From an uncultured Spartobacteria bacterium (GTDB taxonomy: Bacteria; Verrucomicrobiota; Verrucomicrobiia; Chthoniobacterales; Chthoniobacteraceae), in NCBI GenBank assembly GCA_903933715.1, contig CAIZLD010000010.1, positions 1 through 64,000 of the forward strand: a DNA stretch of 64,000 bases. Reading direction: 5' to 3'. The position numbers and the translations under genes are program-made. Positions 51,409 to 61,179 of the stretch are shown in pieces; the first letter of the stretch is position 1, and each line of letters begins with the position of its first letter. The notes under the pieces were generated by a model that was not told where the DNA came from, made no database searches, and was given only the letters and a program-made list of their open reading frames with translations.

Positions 51409-51933
51409 TTACCGGGTTGCTTTTGGCGGCTCCGGGGTGAGCTGTTCCTGGATTTTCTGAAGCAGGCGAACCAGCTCTTTGCGCTCGGAATGGGTTAACG
51501 GGCTCATGACGCGAGAGACGCCTTGGAAGTGGCCCGGCAGGATGGAGTCGAGGCAGGCACTGCCTTGATCGGTCAGATGGACGTGGAGGGTGCGCCGGTC
51601 TTGGGTGTCGGCTTGCCGGACGATCATACCGTCTTTTTCGAGGGTGTCCAGGAGGCCCGTCATGGTTGCGCGCGTGACGCCGGCTTCTTCGGCGAGTGAG
51701 GCCGGGGTGCAGTTTTCAACCCAGTGGCGGCGCAAAAGCATCATGACGGTGAAGCGCCCCTGGCTGATGTTGTTTTGCGTGAGGAAATGGTTGATGACTT
51801 CAAAGACGAGATCGCCGGTGCGCAGGAGATTTAAGAAGGCTTCGTTGGCGCTGGGGTCGAGTTCCGGGTAACGCTCCGCTGCCTTGAGGAGACAATCGTA
51901 TTGCGGCAGGTCTTTGAGCATTAGAAGAGGCAT
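51409..51933 (-). CDS. MarR family transcriptional regulator
   Basis: ISQGRFTVMMLLRRHWVENCTPASLAEEAGVTRATMTGLLDTLEKDGMIVRQADTQDRRTLHVHLTDQG. Confidence 0.9.
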   Translation of the reverse strand: MPLLMLKDLPQYDCLLKAAERYPELDPSANEAFLNLLRTGDLVFEVINHFLTQNNISQGRFTVMMLLRRHWVENCTPASLAEEAGVTRATMTGLLDTLEKDGMIVRQADTQDRRTLHVHLTDQGSACLDSILPGHFQGVSRVMSPLTHSERKELVRLLQKIQEQLTPEPPKATR

Positions 51934-51940
51934 AAAGAGA

Positions 51941-51968
51941 TTAGGAGGCTAATAATTACTCCGCCTAA
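51941..51968. promoter_or_regulatory. Candidate MarR operator between marR-like gene and rlmN
   Basis: TTAGGAGG-N12-CCGCCTAA imperfect inverted repeat (one mismatch), with a further AGGAGGCTTA half-site just downstream. Confidence 0.5.
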
Positions 51969-52034
51969 TTATCAGGAGGCTTACCGTTGTCAAGGTTTGC
52001 TGTGCGGGGCTGCCGGGTATATTCTAAGAAGCTA

Positions 52035-53123
52035 ATGCATTTTACGCCTGCCAAAACGCCTGTTTTTTCGGTGACGCTGCCGGAGCTCCAACTCAACTTT
52101 AAAGAGATGGGGCTGCCCGCCTACCGGGCCAAGCAGGTGATGGAGTGGCTTTATCCCAAGCGGGCCAAATCTTTCGGCGCGATGACGAATCTCCCGGCGG
52201 CTTTGCGCGAGCAGATGGAGGCGGCGTTCGGGTTTGAGGCGTTGGAGCTGGTGCGCACGGTCGGCTCGGACGATTCGACCCGGAAATTTTTGTTTAAGCT
52301 GGAAGATGGCTCGCTGATCGAGTCGGTGTTGATCCCGGCTTCGCCCGCGCTGTATGGAGAGGGGTCGGATCGCCGGACGCTCTGCATTTCCTCGCAGGTG
52401 GGGTGTGCGTATGGATGCAAGTTTTGCGCGAGCGGGTTGAACGGATTTTCGCGGAATTTGCACGCGGGGGAGATCGTGGGGCAGTTTTTGCGGGTGGAGG
52501 AGTTGAGTGGCGAGCGGATCAATAATGTCGTGTTCATGGGGATGGGGGAGCCGTTGGCGAATTTTGACAATGTGATGCGGGCGATTTCGATTTTGAATGC
52601 GCCGTGGGGTGTGGGGCTCGGGGCGCGGCATATGACGCTTTCGACGAGCGGGCTGGCTCCGCAAATCCGCAAGCTGGCGGAGCAGCCGCTGCAAATTCGG
52701 CTGGCGGTTTCGCTGCATGGCGCGACCGATGCGGTGCGGAACCAGATTATGCCGGTGAATCGGAAGTATCCGCTGGCGGAGTTGCTGGAGGCTTGCGACG
52801 AATATTGCAGCCGCAAAAATCAGCGGATTACGTTGGAGTTTATTTTGATCGACGGGATCAATGATTCGCTGGAGCAGGCGGCGGCGCTGGGCCAGATCGC
52901 GTGCCGCCTGGATGCGAAGGTGAATTGTATTCCTTATAATCCCGTGGAAGGGCTGGATTGGAAACGGCCTTCGCTGCGGCGGCAGGATGTGTTTATGGAC
53001 GCGCTACAGCGAACGGGGGCGGATGCGACGATCCGAAGGGAAAAGGGGAGCGATATTGCGGCGGCTTGCGGGCAGTTGAGGTTGCAGGTGAGTCGGGATG
53101 CAACGGGGAGTGAGGCCGAGTGA
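52035..53123 (+). CDS. rlmN: 23S rRNA (adenine2503-C2)-methyltransferase RlmN
   Basis: CISSQVGCAYGCKFCASGLNGFSRNLHAGEIVGQ; NVVFMGMGEPLANFDNVMRA; STSGLAPQIRKLAE. Start trimmed to ATG 52035. Confidence 0.93.
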   Translation: MHFTPAKTPVFSVTLPELQLNFKEMGLPAYRAKQVMEWLYPKRAKSFGAMTNLPAALREQMEAAFGFEALELVRTVGSDDSTRKFLFKLEDGSLIESVLIPASPALYGEGSDRRTLCISSQVGCAYGCKFCASGLNGFSRNLHAGEIVGQFLRVEELSGERINNVVFMGMGEPLANFDNVMRAISILNAPWGVGLGARHMTLSTSGLAPQIRKLAEQPLQIRLAVSLHGATDAVRNQIMPVNRKYPLAELLEACDEYCSRKNQRITLEFILIDGINDSLEQAAALGQIACRLDAKVNCIPYNPVEGLDWKRPSLRRQDVFMDALQRTGADATIRREKGSDIAAACGQLRLQVSRDATGSEAE

Positions 53124-53195
53124 GGCAGGGCGAAGTGCAACTTCGCGGGAGGGGCATTCCCAAGTGCAACTTGGGAACGAGGAAACGAGAATGAT

Positions 53196-55997
53196 TTAGT
53201 TTCCCGTGGGCACCGGGTACTCCGGGAAGTGGCTCTGGAGTTCGTTGAGCGTTTTGGCGGCTTGCGGCTCGTTGCCTGATTTTTTGTAGGAATGCCAGGC
53301 TTGGGTGAGGGCTTTGGGGGTGATCTCGGCGTCGTCGCTGAAAAGGACGGAGACGCTGGTGTAAAGTTTGGCGGCTTCGGCAAAGTCGCCCCGCGCAAAG
53401 GCGATGTCGCCGGAGAGCATGAGCCCTTGGGCGTTGAGGCGGCCCTCGGGTTGCAAGGCGAGGGCGGCGTCGGCCGATTTTTTGGCTTCGTCGAACGCTT
53501 TGGCGCCGAGTTGCGCTTCGCCCAAAGCAAGGTGGCCGCGCGCTTGCGGGACCGGTTCGCTGACTTTGCTGAGGTAGGTTTTTAACGCAGCTTCGGCTTC
53601 ACTCCAGTTGGCCTCTTTGGTTTGGGCACAGCCCAAAATGAGCCAGTCGTCGCTTTGCAGTTCTTCGGTGCCGTCGCGCCCGGTCAGTTTGGTGAGGTAT
53701 TTCGCGGCTTGGGCGTTGTCTCCGGCTTTGAACGCTTCGGTGCCGAGCCAGCGCAGGATTTCGGCCGGGACTTTGGTTTTGGCGGCTTCGGCTTTATCGA
53801 CTTCGGCGGCGGTGGCTTTGCGATCTTCGAGGATGCGGTTGGCTTGCAGGAGGAGCCGGGTCGATTTTTCGCCAAAATGTTGTTGATCAAGTTTCCGGGC
53901 GGTTTCGAGGGCGGGGATTGCGGCTTGATAGTTTTTGGAGCCGAACGCCGCCCAGCCGATCCAGTAGTTGGCTTTGCCCGCGACGGGGCTGCCGGGGAAC
54001 TCTTTCAGGAGCTTTGCAAAGGTTTCGGCCATGGCCTGATTTTCTTCCTGCTGGCCGAGGATGAGCGCTTTTTGTTCGTAGGCGAGCGCCCGCTCTTTGG
54101 AGGCTTTGGGGTAGCGGTCGAGGATGCTGTTGAAATCGCCGAGCGCGGCTTTCAGGTTTTTGCTTTGCTGGTAGCTGATGGCGCGCTGGGCGAGGGCGGT
54201 GGCGGCGAGTTTGTGGGCCGGATTTTGTTTAAGGAATTCGGAAAAAACTTGGATGGCGGCGGCGTTGTCGCGGGGCTGGGTTTGAGTGTAGCACCAGCCG
54301 CGCTTGAAGAGGGCTTCGTTTTTAAGCGCAGGGCTGAGGCTGGAATCTTCGAGGGCGGCGTAAATGGGGGCGGCTGCCGCGTATTTGGCCGCTTTGTAGA
54401 ACGATTCGGCTTTGAGCAGGAGGAGTTGATCGCGCTTGTCGGTGGCGTCCGGGTTTTGGGCCAGGAAGGTATCGACTTCGGCACTCAGTTCGGGGGCGTT
54501 GGCGTTGTAGAGGGTGACGAGCCGGTAGTATTGGGCGTCTTTGGCGTAGGCGGTTCCAGGGAAGTCGCGGATGATCTGTTCGTAGAGGGGCCGCGCGGCG
54601 CTGTCTTTATCGAGTTGCCGGTTGGAGTTGGCGACGATGAGGAGGACTTCCGGCTGGGCTTCGGCGGAGTATTGCTGCGAGCCGTTCCGGTAGGCTTCGA
54701 GGACTTGCTTGTAGTTTTGCGCTCCGTAGTAGGCCCGTAATAAGCTCACTTCGGCGGTTTCTTTCCAGCTTCCGATTTCCGGGATTTTGAGAGCGCGATT
54801 GAGCCCTTCGATGGCTTTGTCCGGTTGGCCCATTTCGATCCAGAGCAGGCTTTGCTGGACGCTGGCTTCGGCTTTCAGCGAATTTTTGGAGGTTTGTTGG
54901 ATGATGATGTCGTATTGGGCCTGGGCCTCGCTTTTGCGACCGACCTGGGCGAGCAGCCGACCCAACGCGAGATGGCTGGCTTCGAGGAACGGGTTGGGGC
55001 TGGGGGTGGCCGCGATTTCCTGGTAGGCGTCGATGGCTTCGCTGGTGTTGGCAAGGGATTCGAGGCAGCGGGCGGCGCGGTAGCGGGCGGAGAGGGCGAT
55101 TTCGGGGTCTTTGACCCGGACGGAGGCTTTGCGGTAGTAGGCAAGGGCGTCGGGGTAGTTCTTTTCTTCAAAGCAGATGTCGGCGAGCCGGTAGGCGGCG
55201 GGACCGACAAAGTCGCCGTCCATGAATTCCGTCAAGAGCAGTTCATAGATTTTATGCGCCGCGTTGAGGTTGTTGAGTTGCCGGTTGGACTCGGCCATGC
55301 GGAACATGGCAGCCTGACGCTCGGGAGCGGTGGGATAGAGGGTCAGGTAACGTTCGTATTCGGCGGCGGCCCGGTCATACTCTTTTTTGGCGTAGTAGCC
55401 GTTGGCGTAGTTGAACTGGCTGACGTCGGGCGGGATCGGCTTGTTGGATGGGGCAATGCGGATGACGCTGGTTTTTGGGTCGAGTTCGTCGGCCGCCTCC
55501 GGGGTCGATGTAGGGGTGGCTACGACAATCGGGGCCGTGGGAGTTGCCGGGGTGGAGGCGACGGCTGGCTGGACGGTCAAGATCCGCTTGAGTGGGACGG
55601 GGCTGGGTTGCTGCGCTGCCGGCGTGGGCTCGGGCGTTGGCGTGGGGGTTGCGGCCACAATGACGACGGGGGTCGGGGCGGGAGATGGGATCTCCGGTTC
55701 GGCGGTGACCGGTTCGGCCCGGCGGCCGATTTCCGGTTCTCCCGACGAGGTTTCCGGCGAGGCGGGCTCGGCTTTGCGGACGGTTTCGCCGGGGATTTCG
55801 GGGCCGGCCAGCTCAGCCTTGCGGACGGTTTCGCCGGAGGCGTCCGGGGTATCTGCGGCAGTTTCGACCGGTTCAGCGCGGCGGATTTCCTCTTTGGCTT
55901 TGCGCTCGCGGAGGTAACGCTGCATCCAGCTTTGGGCTTGGGATGGCTCCGCCGCCAGCAGAAGGGTCAATAGCAAAAGAACGGTGCGCCGGAGCAT
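53196..55997 (-). CDS. Large secreted/periplasmic TPR-repeat protein with Pro/Glu-rich N-terminal region
   Basis: 933 aa; signal peptide MLRRTVLLLLTLLLAAEPSQAQ; low-complexity region with repeated ETVRKAE; many TPR-like helices. Confidence 0.85.
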   Translation of the reverse strand: MLRRTVLLLLTLLLAAEPSQAQSWMQRYLRERKAKEEIRRAEPVETAADTPDASGETVRKAELAGPEIPGETVRKAEPASPETSSGEPEIGRRAEPVTAEPEIPSPAPTPVVIVAATPTPTPEPTPAAQQPSPVPLKRILTVQPAVASTPATPTAPIVVATPTSTPEAADELDPKTSVIRIAPSNKPIPPDVSQFNYANGYYAKKEYDRAAAEYERYLTLYPTAPERQAAMFRMAESNRQLNNLNAAHKIYELLLTEFMDGDFVGPAAYRLADICFEEKNYPDALAYYRKASVRVKDPEIALSARYRAARCLESLANTSEAIDAYQEIAATPSPNPFLEASHLALGRLLAQVGRKSEAQAQYDIIIQQTSKNSLKAEASVQQSLLWIEMGQPDKAIEGLNRALKIPEIGSWKETAEVSLLRAYYGAQNYKQVLEAYRNGSQQYSAEAQPEVLLIVANSNRQLDKDSAARPLYEQIIRDFPGTAYAKDAQYYRLVTLYNANAPELSAEVDTFLAQNPDATDKRDQLLLLKAESFYKAAKYAAAAPIYAALEDSSLSPALKNEALFKRGWCYTQTQPRDNAAAIQVFSEFLKQNPAHKLAATALAQRAISYQQSKNLKAALGDFNSILDRYPKASKERALAYEQKALILGQQEENQAMAETFAKLLKEFPGSPVAGKANYWIGWAAFGSKNYQAAIPALETARKLDQQHFGEKSTRLLLQANRILEDRKATAAEVDKAEAAKTKVPAEILRWLGTEAFKAGDNAQAAKYLTKLTGRDGTEELQSDDWLILGCAQTKEANWSEAEAALKTYLSKVSEPVPQARGHLALGEAQLGAKAFDEAKKSADAALALQPEGRLNAQGLMLSGDIAFARGDFAEAAKLYTSVSVLFSDDAEITPKALTQAWHSYKKSGNEPQAAKTLNELQSHFPEYPVPTGN

Positions 55998-56025
55998 AAG
56001 GTGCGTGAAAAACCCGAAGGGGGGA

Positions 56026-56445
56026 CTAATTTTGTGAAACGGTGGCCGTGGCGAAGGCGACGTTCCAGATGTTGGCCTGACGGCAAATGTCCATGACGGC
56101 CATCAGGTTTTCATACGGGAGTTCCTTGTCGCCGCGCAGGATGATTGCGTAATCGGGATAGAGTTCCGAAAGAGTGGTCAGCTTGGTGCGCAGGTCGTCC
56201 AAGGTGAGCGGTTTGCGGTTCATGATGACGCTGCCGTCCTTGCGGATGTTCAGGACGGTTTGGTTGGCGACCGGTTGTTGCTCTTTGGCCGCGCTGGCGG
56301 TCGGGATTTTGACGTCCAGTTCGTTCTCGGTGAGGGCAAAGTTCCACGTCACGATGAAGAAAACGAGGAGGACAAGCAGGATGTCCACCATCGGGGCGAT
56401 CTGAAACCCAAGCAGGGTGGGCTGGGCACGTTTGCGAAAGTTCAT
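56026..56445 (-). CDS. ExbD/TolR family biopolymer transport protein
   Basis: QIAPMVDILLVLLVFFIVTWNFALTENELDVKIPTA; ILRGDKELPYENLMAVMDICRQANIWNVAFAT. Confidence 0.9.
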   Translation of the reverse strand: MNFRKRAQPTLLGFQIAPMVDILLVLLVFFIVTWNFALTENELDVKIPTASAAKEQQPVANQTVLNIRKDGSVIMNRKPLTLDDLRTKLTTLSELYPDYAIILRGDKELPYENLMAVMDICRQANIWNVAFATATVSQN

Positions 56446-56454
56446 GGCAATGGG

Positions 56455-57348
56455 TTAAAAGTCGTCGTCGATGGAGACGGAGGGGCGGCGCGGCGGCATG
56501 GGGGCTTCAACGGTTTCAGTGCGCCGACGGGGTTCAATTTTGTAATCGGACCGGGTGGATTCCTGCGGGGTCTCGCGGGTTTCCCCGAATTGGAGCGACA
56601 TGAGGCCGAGGAGCTGAGCGGAGGCGCTTTCCAGGTCGGAAAGGAGACTCTGTACTTTGTTGCGGAAGAGGCCGTAGAACGCCATCGAGATGATGCCGAT
56701 GACGAGGCCGGTCCCGGTGGCAACCAGGGCTTCGGAAACGCCTTGGGCGAGCAGCACCGGGCGGCTGGCCTGGGTGGTGGCGCTGTTGGCCAGCACGCCG
56801 AACGATTGGATGATGCCAAAGACGGTGCCGAGCAGCCCGACCATGGGAGAGAGGACGGCGATGTCGGCCAGATAAGTGATTCGGTTCTGAATGGACGCCG
56901 CCTGGGTGGACCCTTCGGTCTGGGCGATTTCCCGCACGACTTCAAACGGGGCGGACGGGTTTTTGGCGGCAAAATCGAGCATCCGGTGGACGATCCGCGC
57001 GATGGCTTCGCTGTGGCGGTTGGCAATGGCAAGCAGCCCGTTGTAGTCCCGTTTTTTGATCAGGATCTCCGCCGTGTTCATAAATGGGTAGGAGAGGACG
57101 GCTCCCCGGCGCAGGGTGATGGCGTAGGCGAGGATAAGCATGACCATCAGGATCGACATGAGGGCCAGGGGGAGCATGGCCCAGCCGCCGGACTCGAACA
57201 GTTTCCAAAGAGTGACGTTGGAGCTTCCCTTGGCGGCCCCGGCTGCGGCGGTGGCGATGCGGGCGGCGGTATCATCTTGCGCAAGCACGGCGAGGGGGGC
57301 CGTAAATGTCGCAAGGAGCGTGGTGACAAACAAAAGTGTGCGTTTCAT
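56455..57348 (-). CDS. MotA/TolQ/ExbB family proton channel protein
   Basis: LFESGGWAMLPLALMSILMVMLILAYAI; LADIAVLSPMVGLLGTVFGIIQSFGVLAN; EALVATGTGLVIGIISMAFYGLFRNKV. Start trimmed to ATG at 57348. Confidence 0.92.
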   Translation of the reverse strand: MKRTLLFVTTLLATFTAPLAVLAQDDTAARIATAAAGAAKGSSNVTLWKLFESGGWAMLPLALMSILMVMLILAYAITLRRGAVLSYPFMNTAEILIKKRDYNGLLAIANRHSEAIARIVHRMLDFAAKNPSAPFEVVREIAQTEGSTQAASIQNRITYLADIAVLSPMVGLLGTVFGIIQSFGVLANSATTQASRPVLLAQGVSEALVATGTGLVIGIISMAFYGLFRNKVQSLLSDLESASAQLLGLMSLQFGETRETPQESTRSDYKIEPRRRTETVEAPMPPRRPSVSIDDDF

Positions 57349-57414
57349 GGAATGGGTGTTGTGTATATTAGAACGCGTTGGGATGCTTTCAACTGCCTTT
57401 GCAAACTTATACGT

Positions 57415-59007
57415 ATGACCTCGCCAGTCCCGAAAGACAAGCCAGACCTGCGCAAGAAATTGCACGATCTCCCGCACCAGCCCGGGGTTTACCTGATGCG
57501 GGATCGTCTCAATCGGGTGATTTACGTCGGCAAGGCCCGGGATTTGCGGAAACGGGTGAGCCAGTATTTCATGGAGTCGAAAAAGCGGACGGCGGACCCT
57601 AAGACGCGGGCGTTGCTCGATACGGTCTGGAATTTGGAGTGGCACACGGTTCGGAGCGAGCCGGAGGCGTTGCTGCTGGAAGGGAAGCTCATTAAGGAGT
57701 TCCGGCCCAAATACAATATCGCGTTCCGGGATGATAAGCGGTTTTTGATGGTGAAGGTGGATCTCGCGGAGGAGTGGCCCCGGTTCCGGCTTGCCCGGTT
57801 CAAACGGGAAGATAATGCGCGCTATTTCGGCCCTTATGCCGATGCCGGGGCGTTGCGCCATACGCTTCATTTTATGCGGAAGCGGTTCGGGATCCTGACG
57901 TTCGGGCGGGGCGCGCCGACGGAGCGGGAGCTGAAGTCGTCCACGTTTCAGGTGTTGATCAAAATGAGCGGGCTCAACCCGGAGGGGTACCGGCAGCGGG
58001 TGGAGGAGGCGTGCGAGTTTCTTTCGGGGCAGGCAAAGGAGTTGCTCGCGGAGTTGGACACGGAGATGCGCAAGGCGGCGGAGAAGCTCGATTTTGAGCG
58101 GGCGGCGGAGTTGCGCAATATGCTGGAGGATTTGCGCTCGACGACCGCTCCGACGCGGCGATTTACACGAACGGCCCGGTTTTCGCTCCCGACGACGGTG
58201 GTGCCGGAGGACGATTTGCGGGCGCTGGCGGATGCGCTTCAACTCCATGCGCCGCCCCGGGTGATGGAGTGTTTTGATATCGCCAATATTTCGACGACGC
58301 ACATTGTGGCGTCGATGGTCTGTTTCCGGGACGGGGTGGCCGATGTTTCGAGTTACCGGCGTTACCGGATCAAGACGGTGGCGGGGCAGAATGATTTTGC
58401 AAGCATGGCGGAGGTGGTTCGCCGCCGTTATAGCCGCGTTTTATTGGAGGCGAGGGAGGCGATTGCGCCGGGTGAAGGGGAGCGGGTGGATTGGTCGCCG
58501 GAGTTTTCGCAGGAACCGCCCGCCGAGGCGGTGGGGCGGCTCAATCGAACGGGGTTGAGCCCGGTGCGGTTACCGGATTTGGTGATTGTGGACGGCGGCA
58601 AGGGGCAGCTTTCTTCGGCATGCAAGGAGTTGCAGCGGCTGGGGCTTAATGAATTGCCGATTATCGGTTTGGCCAAGGAGTTTGAAGAGATTTATCGTCC
58701 GGGTCGGCCTTTGCCGCTGGTGTTGCCCCACGATTCCGGGGCGTTGAGGTTGTTGCAGCGGATTCGGGATGAGGCACACCGGTTTGCCAATGGCTACCAT
58801 CAGCTTTTGATGAAGCGCCGGATTGCGGAGAGTTTGCTGGACGATTGCCCCGGGGTGAGCCCAGCCCGCAAGGCGGCGTTGCTCGTTGAGTTTGGGTCGG
58901 TGGCCCGGTTGCGCCGCCTCTCGGCACAGGAGATTGCCACGACGCCGGGGATTGGTCCCAAGCTGGCGCAACAGATTGTCGATTTTCTGCGGCAGCGGCC
59001 CGGTTAA
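57415..59007 (+). CDS. uvrC: Excinuclease ABC subunit C
   Basis: LPHQPGVYLMRDRLNRVIYVGKARDLRKRVSQYF; FERAAELRNMLEDL; LVIVDGGKGQLSSACKELQ; C-terminal HhH. Start trimmed to ATG 57415. Confidence 0.93.
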   Translation: MTSPVPKDKPDLRKKLHDLPHQPGVYLMRDRLNRVIYVGKARDLRKRVSQYFMESKKRTADPKTRALLDTVWNLEWHTVRSEPEALLLEGKLIKEFRPKYNIAFRDDKRFLMVKVDLAEEWPRFRLARFKREDNARYFGPYADAGALRHTLHFMRKRFGILTFGRGAPTERELKSSTFQVLIKMSGLNPEGYRQRVEEACEFLSGQAKELLAELDTEMRKAAEKLDFERAAELRNMLEDLRSTTAPTRRFTRTARFSLPTTVVPEDDLRALADALQLHAPPRVMECFDIANISTTHIVASMVCFRDGVADVSSYRRYRIKTVAGQNDFASMAEVVRRRYSRVLLEAREAIAPGEGERVDWSPEFSQEPPAEAVGRLNRTGLSPVRLPDLVIVDGGKGQLSSACKELQRLGLNELPIIGLAKEFEEIYRPGRPLPLVLPHDSGALRLLQRIRDEAHRFANGYHQLLMKRRIAESLLDDCPGVSPARKAALLVEFGSVARLRRLSAQEIATTPGIGPKLAQQIVDFLRQRPG

Positions 59008-59079
59008 ATGGGGTGATTTGACGCGGTGAGTTCTCCCGCTGCTTGCGATTGGCGGGGCCGGTTGCGATTGGTGACGTCA

Positions 59080-59652
59080 ATGGAACCTGATGTGGCCCCT
59101 GAGGGCGTTGATACGGTGCAGGCCGCTCCCATTGCGGGCGCGGAGAACGAATTGGAACGCGAGAAATCGGTGCTCCTGGAACGGATGGATGGCGAGGAGG
59201 CGGTGGGTGAGGAAGCCCCGGAGAATACGGACGATGAGCAGGCCGCACTCGATGAGATGGCTCGCAAGCAGGCGCGGGAGTCGATGGCCCGGGAGTTTCC
59301 CGAGGCGCTGGTACAAGGGTCGGAGTTGTTCGAAGCGTGCCGGGAGGAGTTGGCGTATTTGCGGGAGGCGAATAGCCCGCTCGCGAATGATCCGCAAGCG
59401 GAATACAAAATCGCCCGCCGCATGGCCCGGATGATGGGGGTTCCCCAGCATGCCGCGGCTCCCGCCCCGGCGAAAAATCCGCCCGCGTCCCAGCGTCGCA
59501 GTGTGCGGCCGATGCCGACGGGGGGCGCTCCGGTGGAGTCGCCCTTGACTACGCTGGAACGGCGCGTTTCAGGTGCAAACTCGACTGGCGACATGCTGGA
59601 ACTCATGCGCGAGATCGGCACGCCTTTTGAGGCGCTCTTGAAACGAAACTAA
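59080..59652 (+). CDS. Putative phage scaffold-like protein
   Basis: Acidic, coiled-coil-like, charged C-terminus (LKRN), immediately upstream of a major-capsid-like gene. Alternative GTG start at 59026. Assignment is positional. Confidence 0.45.
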   Translation: MEPDVAPEGVDTVQAAPIAGAENELEREKSVLLERMDGEEAVGEEAPENTDDEQAALDEMARKQARESMAREFPEALVQGSELFEACREELAYLREANSPLANDPQAEYKIARRMARMMGVPQHAAAPAPAKNPPASQRRSVRPMPTGGAPVESPLTTLERRVSGANSTGDMLELMREIGTPFEALLKRN

Positions 59653-59718
59653 CGCGTCCAACATTTTTTTCAATTCCGGGCGCAACGTCCGGTATTTAAC
59701 AACCAAATAGGAACATAC

Positions 59719-61179
59719 ATGCCTACTAGAAATCAAATCGCGGCGACCGGACTCGAAGCTTACCGGGCTGCTGCTGCAAGCAATGTCGGCCAGCTTTTTT
59801 CCAGGTTTATTGACCTGGCGGTGGAGGAGGAAGATCTCTTTGCCGTGTTGGAGGGGGATGAAAATTCGGATCGCCCGATCTGGATCAAGACCGATCTCTC
59901 CAAGGGCGGCGGGGACAAGGTGTTTTTTAATACGATCGCTTCGCTGGGTGGCGACGGGGTGCACGGAGACGAGGTGCTGGAGGGTAATGAGGAGGCGCTC
60001 ACGATCGGGAGCTATGCCTGCCAGGTTGACTTCATCCGGCACGCGGTGGGGCTGACGAAGAAGGATATTGAGTTCCTGGCCGCGGGCCGGAGCATCGAGG
60101 CCGCTGCCGCGCCGCTCGTGGCGAAGTGGCTGGGCCGCAAACGCCAGCGCGATATGCTCATGAAGTTCATCACTTCGGGCGTGGGGCTCAATACGATTCG
60201 CCCCAATAATAAGGCGACTCGCGATGATTTGACGGCGGATGATGCGCTTTCGACGGGGATCATTGCGCAGTCCAATGCGATCGCGACTTCGATCGGGGCG
60301 CGCCCGGTCAATATCATGGCGACCGGTTATTCGAAGGTGTTCGAGTATCTGTTCCTCGCGACCGAGGACGCGCTCACTCCGCTGGCCAATAGTTCGAGCT
60401 GGCTCCAGGCCCAGCAGGCTGCCGGGACTCGGGGGGATGAGAATGTGCTGTTCCGTGGCGGCTATACCCGCTGGAACGGTTCGACGATTTTGCATCACAA
60501 GGTGGTCGATGCCGATACTCCCGGGCCAATCGGTAGCCCGCTTCTACCCAAGGCGCTCCTAGGCGATGCGGTGGCTGCCGGGACTGCGGCTTTTGCGGTG
60601 ACTGGCGGCGGCCGGGCCGGGTCCGGGACGGCCAACAAGTATTTCGAGTGTTTCAGCGGCGCGCCTTATCGGTATTTGGAGACCGATAGCGTGACGAGTA
60701 CGGACGAGGATACTTATTACTTTGTGGTAGTTAATGTGAGCGGCGCGGACAAGGGCAAGTGGGGCTTCTATAGCTATACCGGCTCTGCCAATGACGGGAA
60801 TAAGATCACGGTTTCGGCACGTCTCGGCGCGGCGGCCAGCGGCGCTCGCGTGACGACTTTGGGCGGGGTGACTTGGAATGCCGCGAAGAATACCGATGTG
60901 CATCCGACCGGTTCGGTGGTTCTCCAGGCGAACAAGAACGGGGTGCCGATCGGCTACAGCGTGTGCATGGGTGCGGGCGCCGGGTTGCGAGCTTACGGTT
61001 CGCTGCGCCATGAGCTGGTCCAGAATACTTCGGATTATGGGCACCGGATGGGCTGGGCTTACCAGTCGATTTACGGTCAGCAGGTCCGTCGCGATTCCGG
61101 GATCACGGGCAGCAATCAGCCTCGCGGCTATGTGTTGGTTGAACACGCCACCACCGTGGCCAACGCCCCCATGAACTAG
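59719..61179 (+). CDS. N4-gp56-like phage major capsid protein
   Basis: TRNQIAATGLEAYRAAAASNVGQLFSRFIDLAVEEEDLFAVLEGDENSDRPIWIKTDLSKGGGDKVFFNTIASLGGDGVHGDEVLEGNEEALTIGSYACQVDFIRHAVGLTKKDIE resembles the N4-gp56/DUF4043 capsid family. Confidence 0.72.
   Translation: MPTRNQIAATGLEAYRAAAASNVGQLFSRFIDLAVEEEDLFAVLEGDENSDRPIWIKTDLSKGGGDKVFFNTIASLGGDGVHGDEVLEGNEEALTIGSYACQVDFIRHAVGLTKKDIEFLAAGRSIEAAAAPLVAKWLGRKRQRDMLMKFITSGVGLNTIRPNNKATRDDLTADDALSTGIIAQSNAIATSIGARPVNIMATGYSKVFEYLFLATEDALTPLANSSSWLQAQQAAGTRGDENVLFRGGYTRWNGSTILHHKVVDADTPGPIGSPLLPKALLGDAVAAGTAAFAVTGGGRAGSGTANKYFECFSGAPYRYLETDSVTSTDEDTYYFVVVNVSGADKGKWGFYSYTGSANDGNKITVSARLGAAASGARVTTLGGVTWNAAKNTDVHPTGSVVLQANKNGVPIGYSVCMGAGAGLRAYGSLRHELVQNTSDYGHRMGWAYQSIYGQQVRRDSGITGSNQPRGYVLVEHATTVANAPMN

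Noticed and set aside
53622-55973. 372- and 382-aa plus-strand Gly/Phe/Val-rich ORFs opposite the TPR protein
   Set aside because: Composition is the antisense image of Ala/Lys/Glu-rich TPR codons; no signal of real protein.
56455-58302. 615-aa minus-strand ORF extending exbB into uvrC
   Set aside because: The N-terminal 300+ residues are antisense to uvrC; the true exbB starts at 57348 with a signal-like MKRTLLFVTT.
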